Shown: piece after piece, positions 40,522 through 51,745 of the stretch
Position numbering within the stretch: the stretch's first letter is position 1
Layout: the number at the start of each line of letters is the position of its first letter
Assembly (NCBI GenBank): GCA_950097015.1
Contig: CATNEN010000002.1
Location: 4,495,001 to 4,559,000, forward strand
Length of the DNA stretch: 64,000 nt
Origin: Macrostomum hystrix
Taxonomy: Eukaryota; Platyhelminthes; Macrostomidae
Reading direction: 5' to 3'
The notes under the pieces: model-generated
What the model was told of the DNA's origin: nothing
Databases searched by the model: none
What the model saw: only the letters and a program-made list of their open reading frames with translations
Translations under genes and position numbers: made by a program

Positions 40522-43500
40522 GTGAGTGCTGAATTCTGAATTTGTTATTTTATTTTCAAATGCAAAAACTGCAAATGCTAACACTGCAAAGGCCATAGTA
40601 GTTTTCAGCAGCTAGTATAAAATATTTCAGTAGCTAAGGACATCAGTAGCTAACAAACACAGTAGCTAAGGACATCAGTAGCTAAGGACATCAGTAGCTA
40701 AGGACATCAGTAGCTAAGGACATCAGTAGCTAAGGACATCAGTAGCTAAGGACATCAGTAGCTAAGGACATCAGTAGCTAAGGACATCAGTAGCTAAGGA
40801 CATCAGTAGCTAAGGACATCAGTAGCTAAGGACATCAGTAGCTAAGGACATCAGTAGCTAAGGACATCAGTAGCTAAGGACATCAGTAGCTAAGGACATC
40901 AGTAGCTAAGGACATCAGTAGCTAAGGACATCAGTAGCTAAGGACATCAGTAGCTAAGGACATCAGTAGCTAAGGACATCAGTAGCTAAGGACATCAGTA
41001 GCTAAGGACATCAGTAGCTAAGGACATCAGTAGCTAAGGACATCAGTAGCTAAGGGTGCCAGATTAATATCCAGAAAAATTAACGACACTGACACTAGCT
41101 AAGGTGTCAAACAGTTTTCAATCTTCGCAAATTAGCATCTGCTTATGGTTAGCTCTTACCTATTGCGCGATGGAAACTGTCCATCACTAGGCAGGTGTCA
41201 AGTGAGGTCTTCGATTGAATTTGTAAATGATTTACCCGAAATATATTTCTCCCTTGGATTACGTCGTGAACTCGAGTCTTATATCTTAGCATCAGAAGAC
41301 AGTTGGAATCTTAAAAAAATCAAAGAGAATAGAAGGTGCCTTTGAGTTATGTCAATTTTAAGGACCAAATTAGCTGCCCTCCCTTCAATTTTCTACCTGA
41401 AGACTATACTCGGATGCTTCAAAAAATGTTCTTTTACTTTCCTACTTCGAAGTCTTCAAGCAGCATGTGTGTGTTTTTCCCCCAAGATTAGACATGGCTT
41501 AGCGCTAACAATATATTCTCAACTCAACCTTAAGAACACTAGCTTTTCTATTGAGGTCCTGAGAAGCTAAGGACCCTCTGTAGCTAAGGATCTCCGTATC
41601 TAGGGATCTCCGTAGCTAGGGATCTCCGTAGCTAGGGATCTCCGTAGCTAGGGATCTCCGTATCTAGGGATCTCCGTAGCTAGGGATCTCCGTAGCTAAG
41701 GATCTCCGTATCTAGGGATCTCCGTAGCTAGGGATCTCCGTATCTAGGGATCTCCGTAGCTAGGGATCTCCGTAGCTAGGGATCTCCGTATCTAGGGATC
41801 TCCGTATCTAGGGATCTCCGTAGCTAGGGATCTCCGTAGCTAAGGACATCAGTAGCTAAGGACCTCAGTAGCTACGTACCTCAGTAGCTTAGGACCTCAG
41901 TAGCTCAGGACATCTGTAGCTAAGGACCTCAGCAGCCAATGACATCAGTAGCTAAGGACCTCAGTAGCTACGTACCTCAGTAGCTTAGGACATCTGTAGC
42001 TAAGGATCTCTATGGCCAAGGATCTCTATGACCAAGGATCTCTATGACCAAGGATCTCTATGGCTAAGGATCTATATGGCTAAGGATCTCTATGGCCAAG
42101 GATCTCAGCAGCCAAAGATCTCAGCAGCCAAAGATTTCAGCAGCTAAGGTGCTGCTTAAACAAGCCTGTTTCAGCTTGAGAATGAATAACCAGGTCCAAA
42201 CGTCCGTTTCAGCAGTCTCGAAGCGCATTTCTATTTGACCTAGATTTGAAGCGGTTGAGACGAATAAACAGACCGAGAAAAAATCAATATGTGGACTTCT
42301 TAGGCAGGAGAAAATGCGCAATTTTCTTGGCAACTGGCACTCGTTTTTCTGGGTCCCAGAGTTTCGCACAACGGCCTCAAGGCGGTATTTTTTACTTTAC
42401 AGTAAACATCCCGGTCGCTATGCGTTTTCCCCACTCTATATCTACCCCTGCCTCACCCCCAACCTCTCTGTTCCCATGAAACTCGAGCGGGCCGTGAAGG
42501 CGGGAAATGAGAATTCGGGGTGTAGTGGCCTAACCAAATTATCGTCTGAGATTCGTTACTTTACCGACTGGTCCGAGTTTCTGACTGGATCAGATCAAAT
42601 CACTCAAATCAGATGGACTCTCTCCTGTGCCGGGTTTGATTACTTTTTTGTTGTTTTTTGTCTTGCTTGAATTGAAATTCGGTTACAAGGAAGTTTTCGA
42701 ATGCTGGGTGCCTGCGCATGAAAAACGCATCGTTGATTTGTGTCCAAGAGTTCGAGACAACGTAAAAACAAAAATCCCACATCCTCAAGGATGCTTCTAA
42801 GCGAAAAATCACCCAAACCTAAACTGCAGCGCAGGTTCATGCAAAGCAAGCTATTCTTGTGAACCCATGCAGGATTGTAAAAAATTGTTGCGACTAGCTA
42901 TGAAAACATAAATAGTCCACAAATATAAACAAAATTTTCGCCCAAGCCAAGGATTTATCTAAGTTTCTGTGGCAGACATCGCGATAGAAAATTGTTGCAT
43001 TTAACCAGTGGTCTAGCTGGTCACTAGTGGGATTTTTTACTAGGGGGTGCCTCTCGGGGCGCCGCTACCTAGGGGGCTCACGTAGGTTAGTCAGGCGATT
43101 AGGGGGGCTCACGTAGGTTAGTCAGGCGATTAGGGGGGCTCACGTAGGTTAGTCAGCTGATTAGGGGGGCTCACGTAGGTTAGTCAGGCGATTAGGGGGG
43201 CTCACGTAGGTTAGTCAGGCGATTAGGGGGGCTCACGTAGGTTAGTCAGGCGATTAGGGGGGCTCACGTAGGTTAGTCAGGCGATTAGGGGGGCTCACGT
43301 AGGTTAGTCAGGCGATTAGGGGGGCTCACGTACGTTAGACAGGCGATTAGGGGGGCTCACGTAGGTTAGACAGCTGATTAGGGGGGGCTCACGTAGGTTA
43401 GTCAGGCGATTAGGGGGGCTCACGTAGGTTAGTCAGGCGATTAGGGGGGCTCACGTAGGTTAGTCAGCTGATTAGGGGGCTCATGCCGGTTAGACTTCCG

Positions 43501-46500
43501 TCACAGAGCTAGCTCGCAGCTTTACTTTATCATTCGCTTGAGCACAAAAACACAACGCCTTCGCAGTCTCAGCCGATGGTGGCGTCTGCTGTTTTTGTCG
43601 CACAAAGCGCGACGCAGCAAATGAGTCGGAAATACCTGACGAGCAGCGCCTAATGAACTACCTGCTGCACGGATACGAGCTGTCAGTCAGACCCGTGTTC
43701 AACTCCAGCCGAGCCGTCGTTACCCTGATGGGCATCACCTTGACTCAAATATTCGACATGGTAAGCTGTGAAGCACTGCGCGTAACCTAGATTTTTTTCT
43801 AAATAATTTAAAGCCAGTTTCTATTACTGCTTTGAAGCTATAATTATTTTAGCAGAAGAAATTTCTAGATTGTGAGTTAGAAATCTTTGAAAACTCAGTG
43901 GTTAGAGCGTAGGACACACTCTAAGGATTAAGGATAGGTTTGGCGTCCCCCAGTCCATGGACTGAACAGCCGTACCTGGCGTTTAGATGCGCCACGCTAT
44001 TGCTGCGTCGGCCGCACATTGCATATCTGGCCTAATTAATTAATTAATTAACTAATTAGACTGTTATGTTTCTACTGCAGGATGAAAAGAATCAGGTTCT
44101 AGTCAGCAATGTCTGGTTGGATCAGGTGAGTGTAACACAGTGCTGCTATATAGTGTACCTGTACACCTGTCACTTTCAATTTCATCCTGCGATTTCTAGC
44201 AATGGACTGACGAATTCCTGACCTGGGACCCGGCAGAGTTCTCCAATCAGGTGAAAATTCGTTTACCATCGTCTAAGATCTGGAAGCCGGACCTGGTGTT
44301 GTATAACAAGTGAGTCGGCTTCAGGTTTGATTTAATCCTCATCGACTTTATCGAGCAATTCATCGCCGTCTCTGACACCGTCAGCGCCGCAGACTTCGCA
44401 GACAGCATGATGCCGGCTCTGGCCATGATCCACCACAATGGCACCGTGTTCTGGCCGATACCCACCAAGCTGCGCTCATCATGCAAGGTCGACGTCACCT
44501 ACTTTCCGTTTGATCAACAGGTGTGCCACTTGAAGTTCGGCTCCTGGACCTACGACGGATATCAGGTTGGTACGGATATCAGGTTGGTACGGATATCAGG
44601 TTGGTACGGATATCAGGTTGGTACGGATATCAGGTTGGTACGGATATCAGGTTGGTACGGATATCAGGTTGGTACGGATATCAGGTTGGTACGGATATCA
44701 GGTTGGTACGGATATCAGGTTGGTACGGATATCAGGTTGGTACGGATATCAGGTTGGTACGGATATCAGGTTGGTACGGATATCAGGTTGGTACGGATAT
44801 CAGGTTGGTACGGATATCAGGTTGGTACGGATTAAAAATTTACAACTTTACAATTTATTGTAACTTATTTTGTAGCTTGTGGTATTTAAGACTTATGCTT
44901 TTTACTGAAAAAGTTTATTGTACTAATATCTGACGAACCTTCCATGCAATCCAGGAGCTTTAGAAGGCTTTTAGGAATCGAGCGATGAGAATTTTGCCGA
45001 GTATATTTTTATTCAAAGCACACTTTCTAAAATCCTCAATCATCAATCAACTCAAGAAATAAATCCATAGAGTGAGAAAGAATGGGAATTCCACTCCTCA
45101 CACTCAAGGCTCAAACTGGCGGGTCCTGAAAAGCCTGGTTACCACACAACTCGTTACTGGGCGGTTTCCTTTCCTTATCTCTGAGCTTGAAGCATTTCAG
45201 GGTCGGATTTCGCAGCTTCGCGGATAAACTCACGTTTTCTAATACTCCATGTGTGCTCGTGCTCAGCTACATATAATACAATAATAATAATAGCTGTAGG
45301 AGGGCTGCAGGCAATGGCACATTATTTGGTGACCTTTGTTACAAGGGTTGTAGCCTAGTGGTTAGGGCGTCGGACTAACGAATTGAAGGTCGGGGGTTCG
45401 ATTCCCGACTCCACTGAAACAATTTGTGTCCTTTAGCAAGACACTTAACTCTGCATTGCTTCAGTTCACCCAGCTGTTAAATGGGTACCAGCAGTAGCTG
45501 GGATAATTGAAGGTGGGTGTGGCGTCCCCCCAGTCCATGGACTGAACAGCTGTACGCAGCCTTCAGATGCGCCGCGCAATAGCTGCGGCTGTGCTGTCGG
45601 CTGCACATCTGGCCCGATTGGGGCAGGTGTAATCAATTATTATTAATTATTGGTGACACTGGACTCGCAGCCAGCGAGAAGGCAATTCAGCTCATTTCGC
45701 AAACTCCTGAGAACACACTCACACAGATGCTGTACGCAGGCACATGCTCACACAGGTGTGTACATCTGCCCTGACTTTCTCATCGTCAGGCAGTGTACAC
45801 TCTCACTGTGCCTTGGAGGTTGGCCCTCAACGGCGTCAATTGCATGACAAGCCCCCAAGCCTTCTCTCCGCGGCTGCGCCCCAAATAAAAGTGGCCTCGC
45901 CGCATAATCGAGCTCAGGGACCTTGGTGCGAGAGGCAAACGCGTTAGACCGCTGAAAGACAATGAAGTTTGTCTACGCTCGTATTTGTCCACCTATTATT
46001 TTATATTCAAAGTTATGATTGAGCCATATCATAAGTACATGAACTTATTGCGCTGTCTCGAGCCAGTTGAGATAATTTGGTTAAGTGCCTGATGTTTAAC
46101 CAGTTCATTCGGCTAGTGATGTACTCTCACAAGACCACCCAACTATTCAGGCATCTATTGTAGTCACATAAACTCTAGATTGAGAATTATGTCACGTTCT
46201 GATTTCTATTACTGCAGTGGGATATTTATGCAGAAACCCCGAAATGACAGTTTTGTGTTGGCCGCTAGGAATTTTATAATAGCACGCTGCCAACGCGATC
46301 GAGACGAGATAATTTCACTGTGGCGAGCAGACCCTGACCATTTTTTATTAGTCAGCAACCAGAACTGCAGCGCAACCTCTGGTCAGGGCCGGTGGCTGCG
46401 GAGGAAATATGACAAACTGCTGCTGTCACTGGCCAAATATATGGGTCTGGATCCACTTTTATGGTTCAAAGAAGAATAGAAAACTGCAGTAGGAGGCTGG

Positions 46501-49382
46501 GGATGGCTGGGCTCATCTCACAAGACTAGTTCCGTGCCGCGCCGATCAGTGGAGCGTTTTAGGCCCATCGAATATAGTTGCCATGCATACCGGATGAGCC
46601 GTATATGCGGCCCACGCTCTGGTTCTCGGCCCTGCCATCTCATGAATTAATCCGACCCTTAATCCTTAGAACGAGCCGCTTAAACTACCTAAAAGCGTGA
46701 TTTTCTAAGAAATCATAACTGCATGGTTTACATCCGTTACAGATTATGTGATGATACACAGGATTCGAGCACAGGACCGCCCGGAGTTTACCATGGGAGA
46801 AGAGGAGATAGGGTGGCGCCGGTGGGTGAACCTTAGGAACACTTGAACAATAGATAAGAAGCGTAAGGACACTCGTTACCTGAAAAACAGAATCGAAAAT
46901 TTTGCCGATTGGGCAAATGACTAAATCGATGGAAAAAAATAACGGGGATAAGCGGAGGGCTCAGATCCCACTGGATTATAGGTTATAATGGCAGATACAA
47001 AGCTATCAAATTGTAATGTACAAAACTTTATAACAGTCGGTAGAGCAACATGTCAGGCAAGTTATATCAAAAGAACAGCTTTCAATTGTATCTGCTTTCA
47101 ATCAAAAGCTGTTTTGATAGAAAGCCTTCAATTTTTTTTCTAAGTTTCCCGTCCTTCTACTCCAATGGTCCTTGGATGGGAGTTTGATTTCTAGCCCGTG
47201 TGAAATGATAAAATTTACTGATAGTCATTTCTAAGCTTAGGATTCGTCGCGGGTGGTTGTGCTGAAAAATTCGCGCACTAGCTGTAACGACAAAGGGGAG
47301 GGTGAGAGAACCAGAGAGAGAAAGTTGGGGCGGGTTGACCAATCACGCGCCGACACGGCCACACAAAACCGAGTTTGCGTCAGCCGCACAGGATTGGCGG
47401 AGATTGCCGCGACAGGGTGAGGTTAAGAGAAAATTAAGCATCAACCAATCAGGGAACGCCGGATTAGCGAGAACAAGCCAGGCCGGAGAAACGAATTGGG
47501 GGTCCAGAGGGCACAGTGCACTTTGAGCCACTGTACAGGAAACAGACGGTAAAGATGCACTTTCTGTTCGTACAGTACACTGACATGATTTTACATTTTT
47601 CTACTGACAAGTATGTCCTGAATTAATACCCTGAAGGCTTGCAATCAAAATTTTTGTTTTAGGTGGATCTTCACGAGCTGAAGAAGGACGTGGATGTCAG
47701 CAGCTATGTAGAGAATGGCGAATGGGAACTGTTGGGAACCAAGGTGAGGCAACTTGATATTATTCCTTAGAGTAGTGTTGAGGCGAATCGAATATTAATG
47801 GTCGTTCCTTTGGATAGCTATAGACCCCCTTTTGCGGCTAATAAATATTTTATATTTAATTGATATCTGATCAAGGAAACACGGATTATACTAGCGTAGA
47901 TTAAGGCCTAGCCTTGATATAGTAATATTAAGAACATTAATATTAATATTAACTTGCAGCAAGCTGGCTAGGGGGCAATGTCAGCACTGTTTAGCTCGTA
48001 GTGATACTCTACACATGAGGTCAGCGATGTGCCAATTTTGCCCATTTCGCTGACTCCTGAGCACGCGCACAAGCCATGAGATTGAGCATTGAGCAGTGGG
48101 TCTGAAATAAAATAGTCTAATTGTCATCTGGATAAACGCCTGGATAAATACCTAGACATGTGTACGCCAGAGCTGTGATGGAACACTTGTCTTAAGTTGA
48201 GGATCAGATTGCTTATAAGTTTAATAACCCCCCCCCTAAATAAATTGTTGGAGATTCACGGATTTATAGAAAGTACAATTAAAATTTCATTAAATTAACT
48301 TCGCAGTCGATCAGAAATGTGGTTAGCTATCCCTGCTGTCCAGAGCCATATCCTGACGTCACATTCTACCTGTTTCTACGAAGGTGAGAATACATTGAGC
48401 AAAGTTTGATACAGCCTTACAAAAACGTTGGCAATCAAGATGACAATATCCATTCTTTCTCCAACTCTTCAACCAGACGTCTACTGTACTACATGTACCA
48501 CGTGATCTACCCATGCATCATGATGTCGACCCTGACCCTGCTGGTGTTCTGCCTGCCCCCGGACTCGGGCGAAAAGATCGCCCTTGGCATAACAGTGCTG
48601 CTAGCGTTCTCTGTGCTCATGCTGTCCATTGCTGACCGCTTGCCGGAGACTTCAGAATCCGTGCCGCTCATCAGTGAGTGCGTCTTTGTCAGCTGCTGTT
48701 CGACAATATCCACTTAAATGTAGAATTTATTTAGAATTAACGGTTAACGAATTAACATCATTATTATTTTTTTCTGTATCCCCTAAAATGTTCAAACAAT
48801 CACCATGAAGGGGTCTTTGCCCAGGGGGGGTGAAGGCGTGGTCTTCCACTGTTAACCGTGTCATTCTCTCTTTCAGGCATCTACCTGACGGTGGTCATGT
48901 CAATGACGTCCGTATCTGTGATCATGACGGTTTTCGTGCTGAATCTGCATCATCGGGGCCCCAGCCGCAGCCCAGTGCCCGACTGGCTTCGACGTCTGCT
49001 ACTTCAACGAAGCGCCAGGGGCGCTAGCGGCGTCGAAGGCAGTGCCAGGAGCTGCGCGACTGCGGAAGCCGCTTCAGCAACAGCGGCCACTACTCTGGAC
49101 AGTGGCACCACAGGCGGTGGTGGCAGAGTCTCATGCGGCAACGGGCCCGGTTATGATAGGGCCTCCAGCTTCATCAAGAGTCTGGGCTTGAAGTTGACCA
49201 TCGACAGTCTCGCTGACGAGCTGCGAACGAGCCGACAGGCAACTGCCCAAGACGATGAAGGTGACGAGAACGATTTGGCAAGTCTGGACGTTGAGGCGTC
49301 GACGCTAGCACCGCTGCGCGTTCACAGCACATCGGGGACCACGAATCAGAGAGGGCGAAATTTCCCACTTAGACAACACAGT

Positions 49383-49423
<41 letters not shown>

Positions 49424-49781
49424 CCACCACCACCAGCAGCAGCAGCAGCAGCAGCAGCAAGTACTCCAGCATCCGATTCAGCATCAACGAGCCGAAGTGA
49501 ATCGAGACATTCTCGAAGCTCTGCGCAAGATCATCGACAAGCACGACGCTGACGATTCCGAAAGCCAGGTCATTGCTGAATGGCGCGCTGTAGCCCAGTT
49601 TGTGGACAAGTTGCTATTCTGGGTCTACCTGCTGTGCACCTCTGCCAGTACCATCATCATCTTGGTCATTGCGCCCGTGTACCGAATTATTCCGCACACG
49701 CAGATGGACCTGCACTCAATGGACATGCTGTCAAATTCTACTAGCGAAAGCTTCGCCAACGAATCAGTGTTTAAGAACTAG
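40428..49781 (+). CDS. Nicotinic acetylcholine receptor alpha subunit (alpha7-like), 610 aa, nine exons
   Basis: Exons are 40428-40521, 43618-43760, 44081-44125, 44200-44309, 44385-44565, 47663-47743, 48307-48383, 48477-48673 and 48877-49781. All phases match and the sum is 611 codons. The signal peptide is residues 1-31. The ligand-binding domain has the RPV...[14 protein letters not shown] and [13 protein letters not shown] signatures. The Cys-loop is C164-C178, with 13 residues between. Loop C has the vicinal YPCC pair (C228-C229) that marks alpha subunits. M1 is about 249-270 and M2 277-297 (GEK start, cation-selective type). M3 is about 311-335 and M4 about 557-578. The M3-M4 loop is long, with a Q/H-rich run of about 35 residues. 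Family knowledge: a pentameric ligand-gated cation channel at the plasma membrane. The symbol is left blank because orthology is unresolved. Confidence 0.95.
40612..41056. repeat. 16-bp minisatellite (AGTAGCTAAGGACATC), nearly perfect
   Basis: About 27 virtually identical units in nAChR intron 1. Confidence 0.97.
41057..41564. other. Unique insert between two related arrays in nAChR intron 1
   Basis: Non-repetitive sequence. Short open frames (41145-41345 and 41349-41570) show no recognisable domain. Confidence 0.4.
41565..42150. repeat. 16-bp minisatellite (GTAGCTAGGGATCTCC), diverging rightward
   Basis: This is related to the array at 40612. Units shift from ggatctccgtagcta to gacctcagtagct and then to ggatctctatggcca, a gradient of variants. 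Confidence 0.93.
42151..43060. other. Stretch in nAChR intron 1 without recognised feature
   Basis: Overlapping short frames at 42246-42670 in more than one frame lack any recognisable domain. Confidence 0.4.
43065..43490. repeat. 31-bp minisatellite (GGGGGGCTCACGTAGGTTAG core)
   Basis: About 13 units with caggcgatt or cagctgatt endings, shortly upstream of nAChR exon 2. Each unit has a G6 run. Confidence 0.95.
43618..43760 (+). CDS. nAChR exon 2
   Basis: The acceptor is CGACGCAG|CA (phase 1) and the donor ATG|GTAAGC (phase 0). It encodes residues 32-79, the N-terminal helix and first strands of the ligand-binding domain. Confidence 0.85.
43930..44055 (+). mobile_element. SINE family 1 3' fragment
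   Basis: cagtccatggactgaacagc, then gatgcgccacgctattgctg and gcacattgcatatctggcc, with an (AATT)n tail. It is in nAChR intron 2. Confidence 0.75.
44081..44125 (+). CDS. nAChR exon 3
   Basis: CTACTGCAG|GATGAA to GATCAG|GTGAGT, phase 0. It encodes [15 protein letters not shown]. Confidence 0.93.
44200..44309 (+). CDS. nAChR exon 4
   Basis: TTTCTAG|CAATGG to AACAA|GTGAGT, phase 2 at the end. It encodes residues 95-131 ([11 protein letters not shown] ... KPDLVLYN). Confidence 0.93.
44385..44565 (+). CDS. nAChR exon 5 (Cys-loop)
   Basis: CCGTCAG|CGCC in, GATATCAG|GTTGGT out (phase 0). It encodes residues 131-191, including the Cys-loop and GSWTYDGYQ. Its donor is non-consensus and is the first unit of a tandem array. 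Confidence 0.9.
44557..44832. repeat. 17-bp minisatellite spanning an exon-intron boundary
   Basis: Sixteen copies of gttggtacggatatcag follow exon 5; the last is truncated. The last 9 bp of the exon (ggatatcag) belong to the unit, so each unit junction repeats CAG|GTTGGT. Confidence 0.97.
44833..45294. other. nAChR intron 5, unique stretch
   Basis: No feature recognised between the 17-bp array and the SINE cluster. Confidence 0.4.
45295..45960 (-). mobile_element. SINE family 2 copy, split by a family 1 SINE
   Basis: Family 2 sequence, reverse orientation, starts at gtaggagggctgcaggcaat and is interrupted at 45333. It resumes at 45650 and ends near the antisense tRNA-like head (aaacgcgttagaccgctg). 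Confidence 0.85.
45334..45649 (+). mobile_element. SINE family 1, full length, nested in SINE family 2
   Basis: The A box gtagcctagtggttaggg begins at about 45350, the B box gggttcgattcc is near 45394, the core includes cagtccatggactg, and the tail is (TTA)n. The exact 8-bp duplication ttggtgac (45326-45333 and 45650-45657) lies within the family 2 host element. Confidence 0.9.
45961..47662. other. nAChR intron 5, remaining stretch
   Basis: No confident feature. A 99-residue frame at 46180-46479 has no recognisable domain. Confidence 0.4.
47663..47743 (+). CDS. nAChR exon 6
   Basis: TTTGTTTTAG|GTG to ACCAAG|GTGAGG, phase 0. Residues 192-218, [20 protein letters not shown] and the following WELLGTK. 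Confidence 0.93.
47744..48306. other. nAChR intron 6 with a SINE family 2 fragment
   Basis: About 48025-48070 (ttttgcccatttcgctgact, cctgagcacgcgcaca) is a short piece of SINE family 2. The rest shows nothing. Confidence 0.5.
48307..48383 (+). CDS. nAChR exon 7 (loop C, vicinal cysteines)
   Basis: ACTTCGCAG|TCG to CGAAG|GTGAGA, phase 2 at the end. It encodes residues 219-244, with [15 protein letters not shown]. Confidence 0.94.
48477..48673 (+). CDS. nAChR exon 8 (M1 and M2)
   Basis: TTCAACCAG|A to CATCA|GTGAGT, phase 1 at the end. Residues 244-310, with M1 and the pore-lining M2 ([18 protein letters not shown]). Confidence 0.94.
48877..49781 (+). CDS. nAChR exon 9 (M3, cytoplasmic loop, M4)
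   Basis: CTCTTTCAG|GCATC, then M3, a long variable loop with CAG-encoded polyglutamine (about 49384-49460), a conserved pre-M4 helix and M4. It ends SVFKN-TAG. Confidence 0.94.
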
Positions 49782-50296
49782 AAATTATTGCAGGTAGTGT
49801 ATACACTACTTACAGTAGTTGAACCACGGTTATAGCTAGTGCTTCTCGTGTAAACACATGGCATGAAAATTGACTGGGTTACTTTGTAGAGTAATTGCAG
49901 TTTTATTCAAACGGATGGCGCTCTTAATTATATACGAGTATATTACTAGAATACTAGTAAAATACTTTTTTGACGCAGTTTTGTATTACTTTTATTTTAC
50001 TAGTACACGGAAAGCTTTTTCTTAATTAACTGGTACAAATAATTAAATACATGAAGGCTATTTTTATGTCTGAAAATAGAAATTGGATTAAAAGCAAATC
50101 TCTTCATGCTAGTAAAACAATTAAAAAGCATCTCGATGCAGCAACTAAAAATTTTAATAACCACTCGATTTATGATACTGACGAAATACACCCTGTACAA
50201 TTGCAATTACAAATTTTAATTTCTGTTCGTTAAGTAAATTGATTGAATTGTTACTTTGCTATACCGGAATGGTTTGATGATTAAATTTTTCGGTTT
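49782..50296. other. 3' flank of the nAChR gene
   Basis: AT-rich; probably 3'UTR plus intergenic. ATTAAA at 50042 and 50280 are possible poly(A) signals but are not distinctive. Confidence 0.4.
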
Positions 50297-50640
50297 TTAC
50301 CAAAAGGAAAGATTTGTCAAGAACCTGTTACAGCAAAGCCTTTGAAGCCTTTGGTTCCTTTGAAACGACTCCGACTCCAACACCGCCGCCGGCCGACGAT
50401 GCCTTCTTCGACGCCGACACAACCGCCAGCACCGTTCGAAGACGATGATGCCGGCTAGCATAATGGCAAGGACTGAAATCCAGAAATTAAGCTCTGACCT
50501 CCAGGCCACGCGGTCGATCTCAAGGAATTGCGATCCCGACCAAGCACAACTCCCGACATGTTGCTGATGGTATCTGATCAGATTGCAATTCCAAAAATAA
50601 AGTCTAGGCAGCCAGTCATCCCTTCCTTCCTTTGAACCTT
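50297..50640 (-). CDS. Possible last exon of a membrane protein (uncertain)
   Basis: On the minus strand a frame stays open from about 50640 to a TAA at 50297. It starts without a clear ATG. It reads DWLPRLYFWNCNLIRYHQQH, then an extracellular-looking Cys/Trp-rich stretch. Next comes a hydrophobic helix (ELNFWISVLAIMLAGIIVF), a very basic segment (CRRRRRHRR), and an Arg/Gln-rich tail. The order ectodomain, membrane helix, basic anchor looks like a real type I membrane protein end. The 5' boundary is unknown and no upstream exons were found. The family is unrecognised and it may be chance. Confidence 0.3.
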
Positions 50641-51745
50641 AACTTTAAATACGCTTCAAAAAACCCATTTTCTTATTTTCGCTTTTCAAACCCTCCACCC
50701 TGGCTTTATTAATTTACATCTTATCGACCCAAGTCCCTTCACCTAACTTTATGTACATTCAAACGACAACTTTCTATTCTCTGGCCGATTATTGCCCCAC
50801 ATGTGTCACTCCACATCTCGCAAAAAATCTCACCCTTCTATGGTCATGTCAACTAATTATTCCTCCTCTTCTGTATTTCATTCAACTATTACCATTCTTT
50901 CTCCCCTCGCCATTCTCATTTTAATCGAAAATTTTACAAAAAACTACATAAAAATTTTTCCTCAACGTTTATGCATTCTCACCTGCTCCTCTATTTTGTC
51001 ATCTATTGAAAATTTTCTATTGAATGTGGCCATTTCACCCCATGCGTTTTAGTACAACTTCACCTATGCACCACTCCCCATTTTGCTTATTCGTTTAACG
51101 CAGGCTATACCAATGACAGCTTAACAACACGCTATATATATATATATATATAATTAACATACGAAAGTGCGAAGCATTCAACCTACCTTTTACCACTCGG
51201 ACTCCTGGTCTCACTAGCAAACCAATCCAGAACTCTAACAGCCTATAGATTCTATTATTAGACAACAGACATTAGTCTTGAACCACAGCACATCGGACAA
51301 ACCGGAGAAGTATTTCAACCTTGACTGCTTCTTACTTAGTATACCGATTGCTTACCACCATTGTCATTGCCTGAATACCATCAGTGATACGATTAGAAAT
51401 ATAACAACTAAGAGAATGTTAACACCGCTGGAAACTTGAGTTGAACATGCCGCTCATTGACTCAACATAGGATATACGTATTCAGGACAGAGAGTTAGAG
51501 AGCATCATAGAGAAGATAACATTAAAGTATATCAATTGGACTCTAGACCCACTCAGCCTTAAAAATTAAGCTAAGCTACCTTGTAGTGAGGGGTGGCCAT
51601 AGACTAAACAGTTTTTTCTACTGAGTCTCACATTGCTCGAAGAAATCGTCTTTCATTTATCGCATAAAAAATTGTAAAAAGCTCGGGCTAAGGAAAGCAC
51701 AATAGGACAAAGCTTAACAAAGACCTAGCAACACAGCTCACAAAT
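50641..51745. other. AT-rich intergenic stretch
   Basis: It contains a short (TA)n run near 51131-51150 and otherwise nothing supported. Confidence 0.4.

Noticed and set aside
42246-42670. Overlapping ORFs of 77 and 118 residues in nAChR intron 1
   Set aside because: Two frames overlap, no domain is seen and there are no splice or poly(A) signals of note.
45341-45420. A tRNA gene
   Set aside because: The A and B boxes are present, but the sequence continues into a SINE body, recurs at several loci and does not fold as a complete tRNA by eye.
46180-46479. 99-residue ORF in nAChR intron 5
   Set aside because: No recognisable domain, it lies inside an intron of a complete gene model, and the frame begins in AT-rich DNA.
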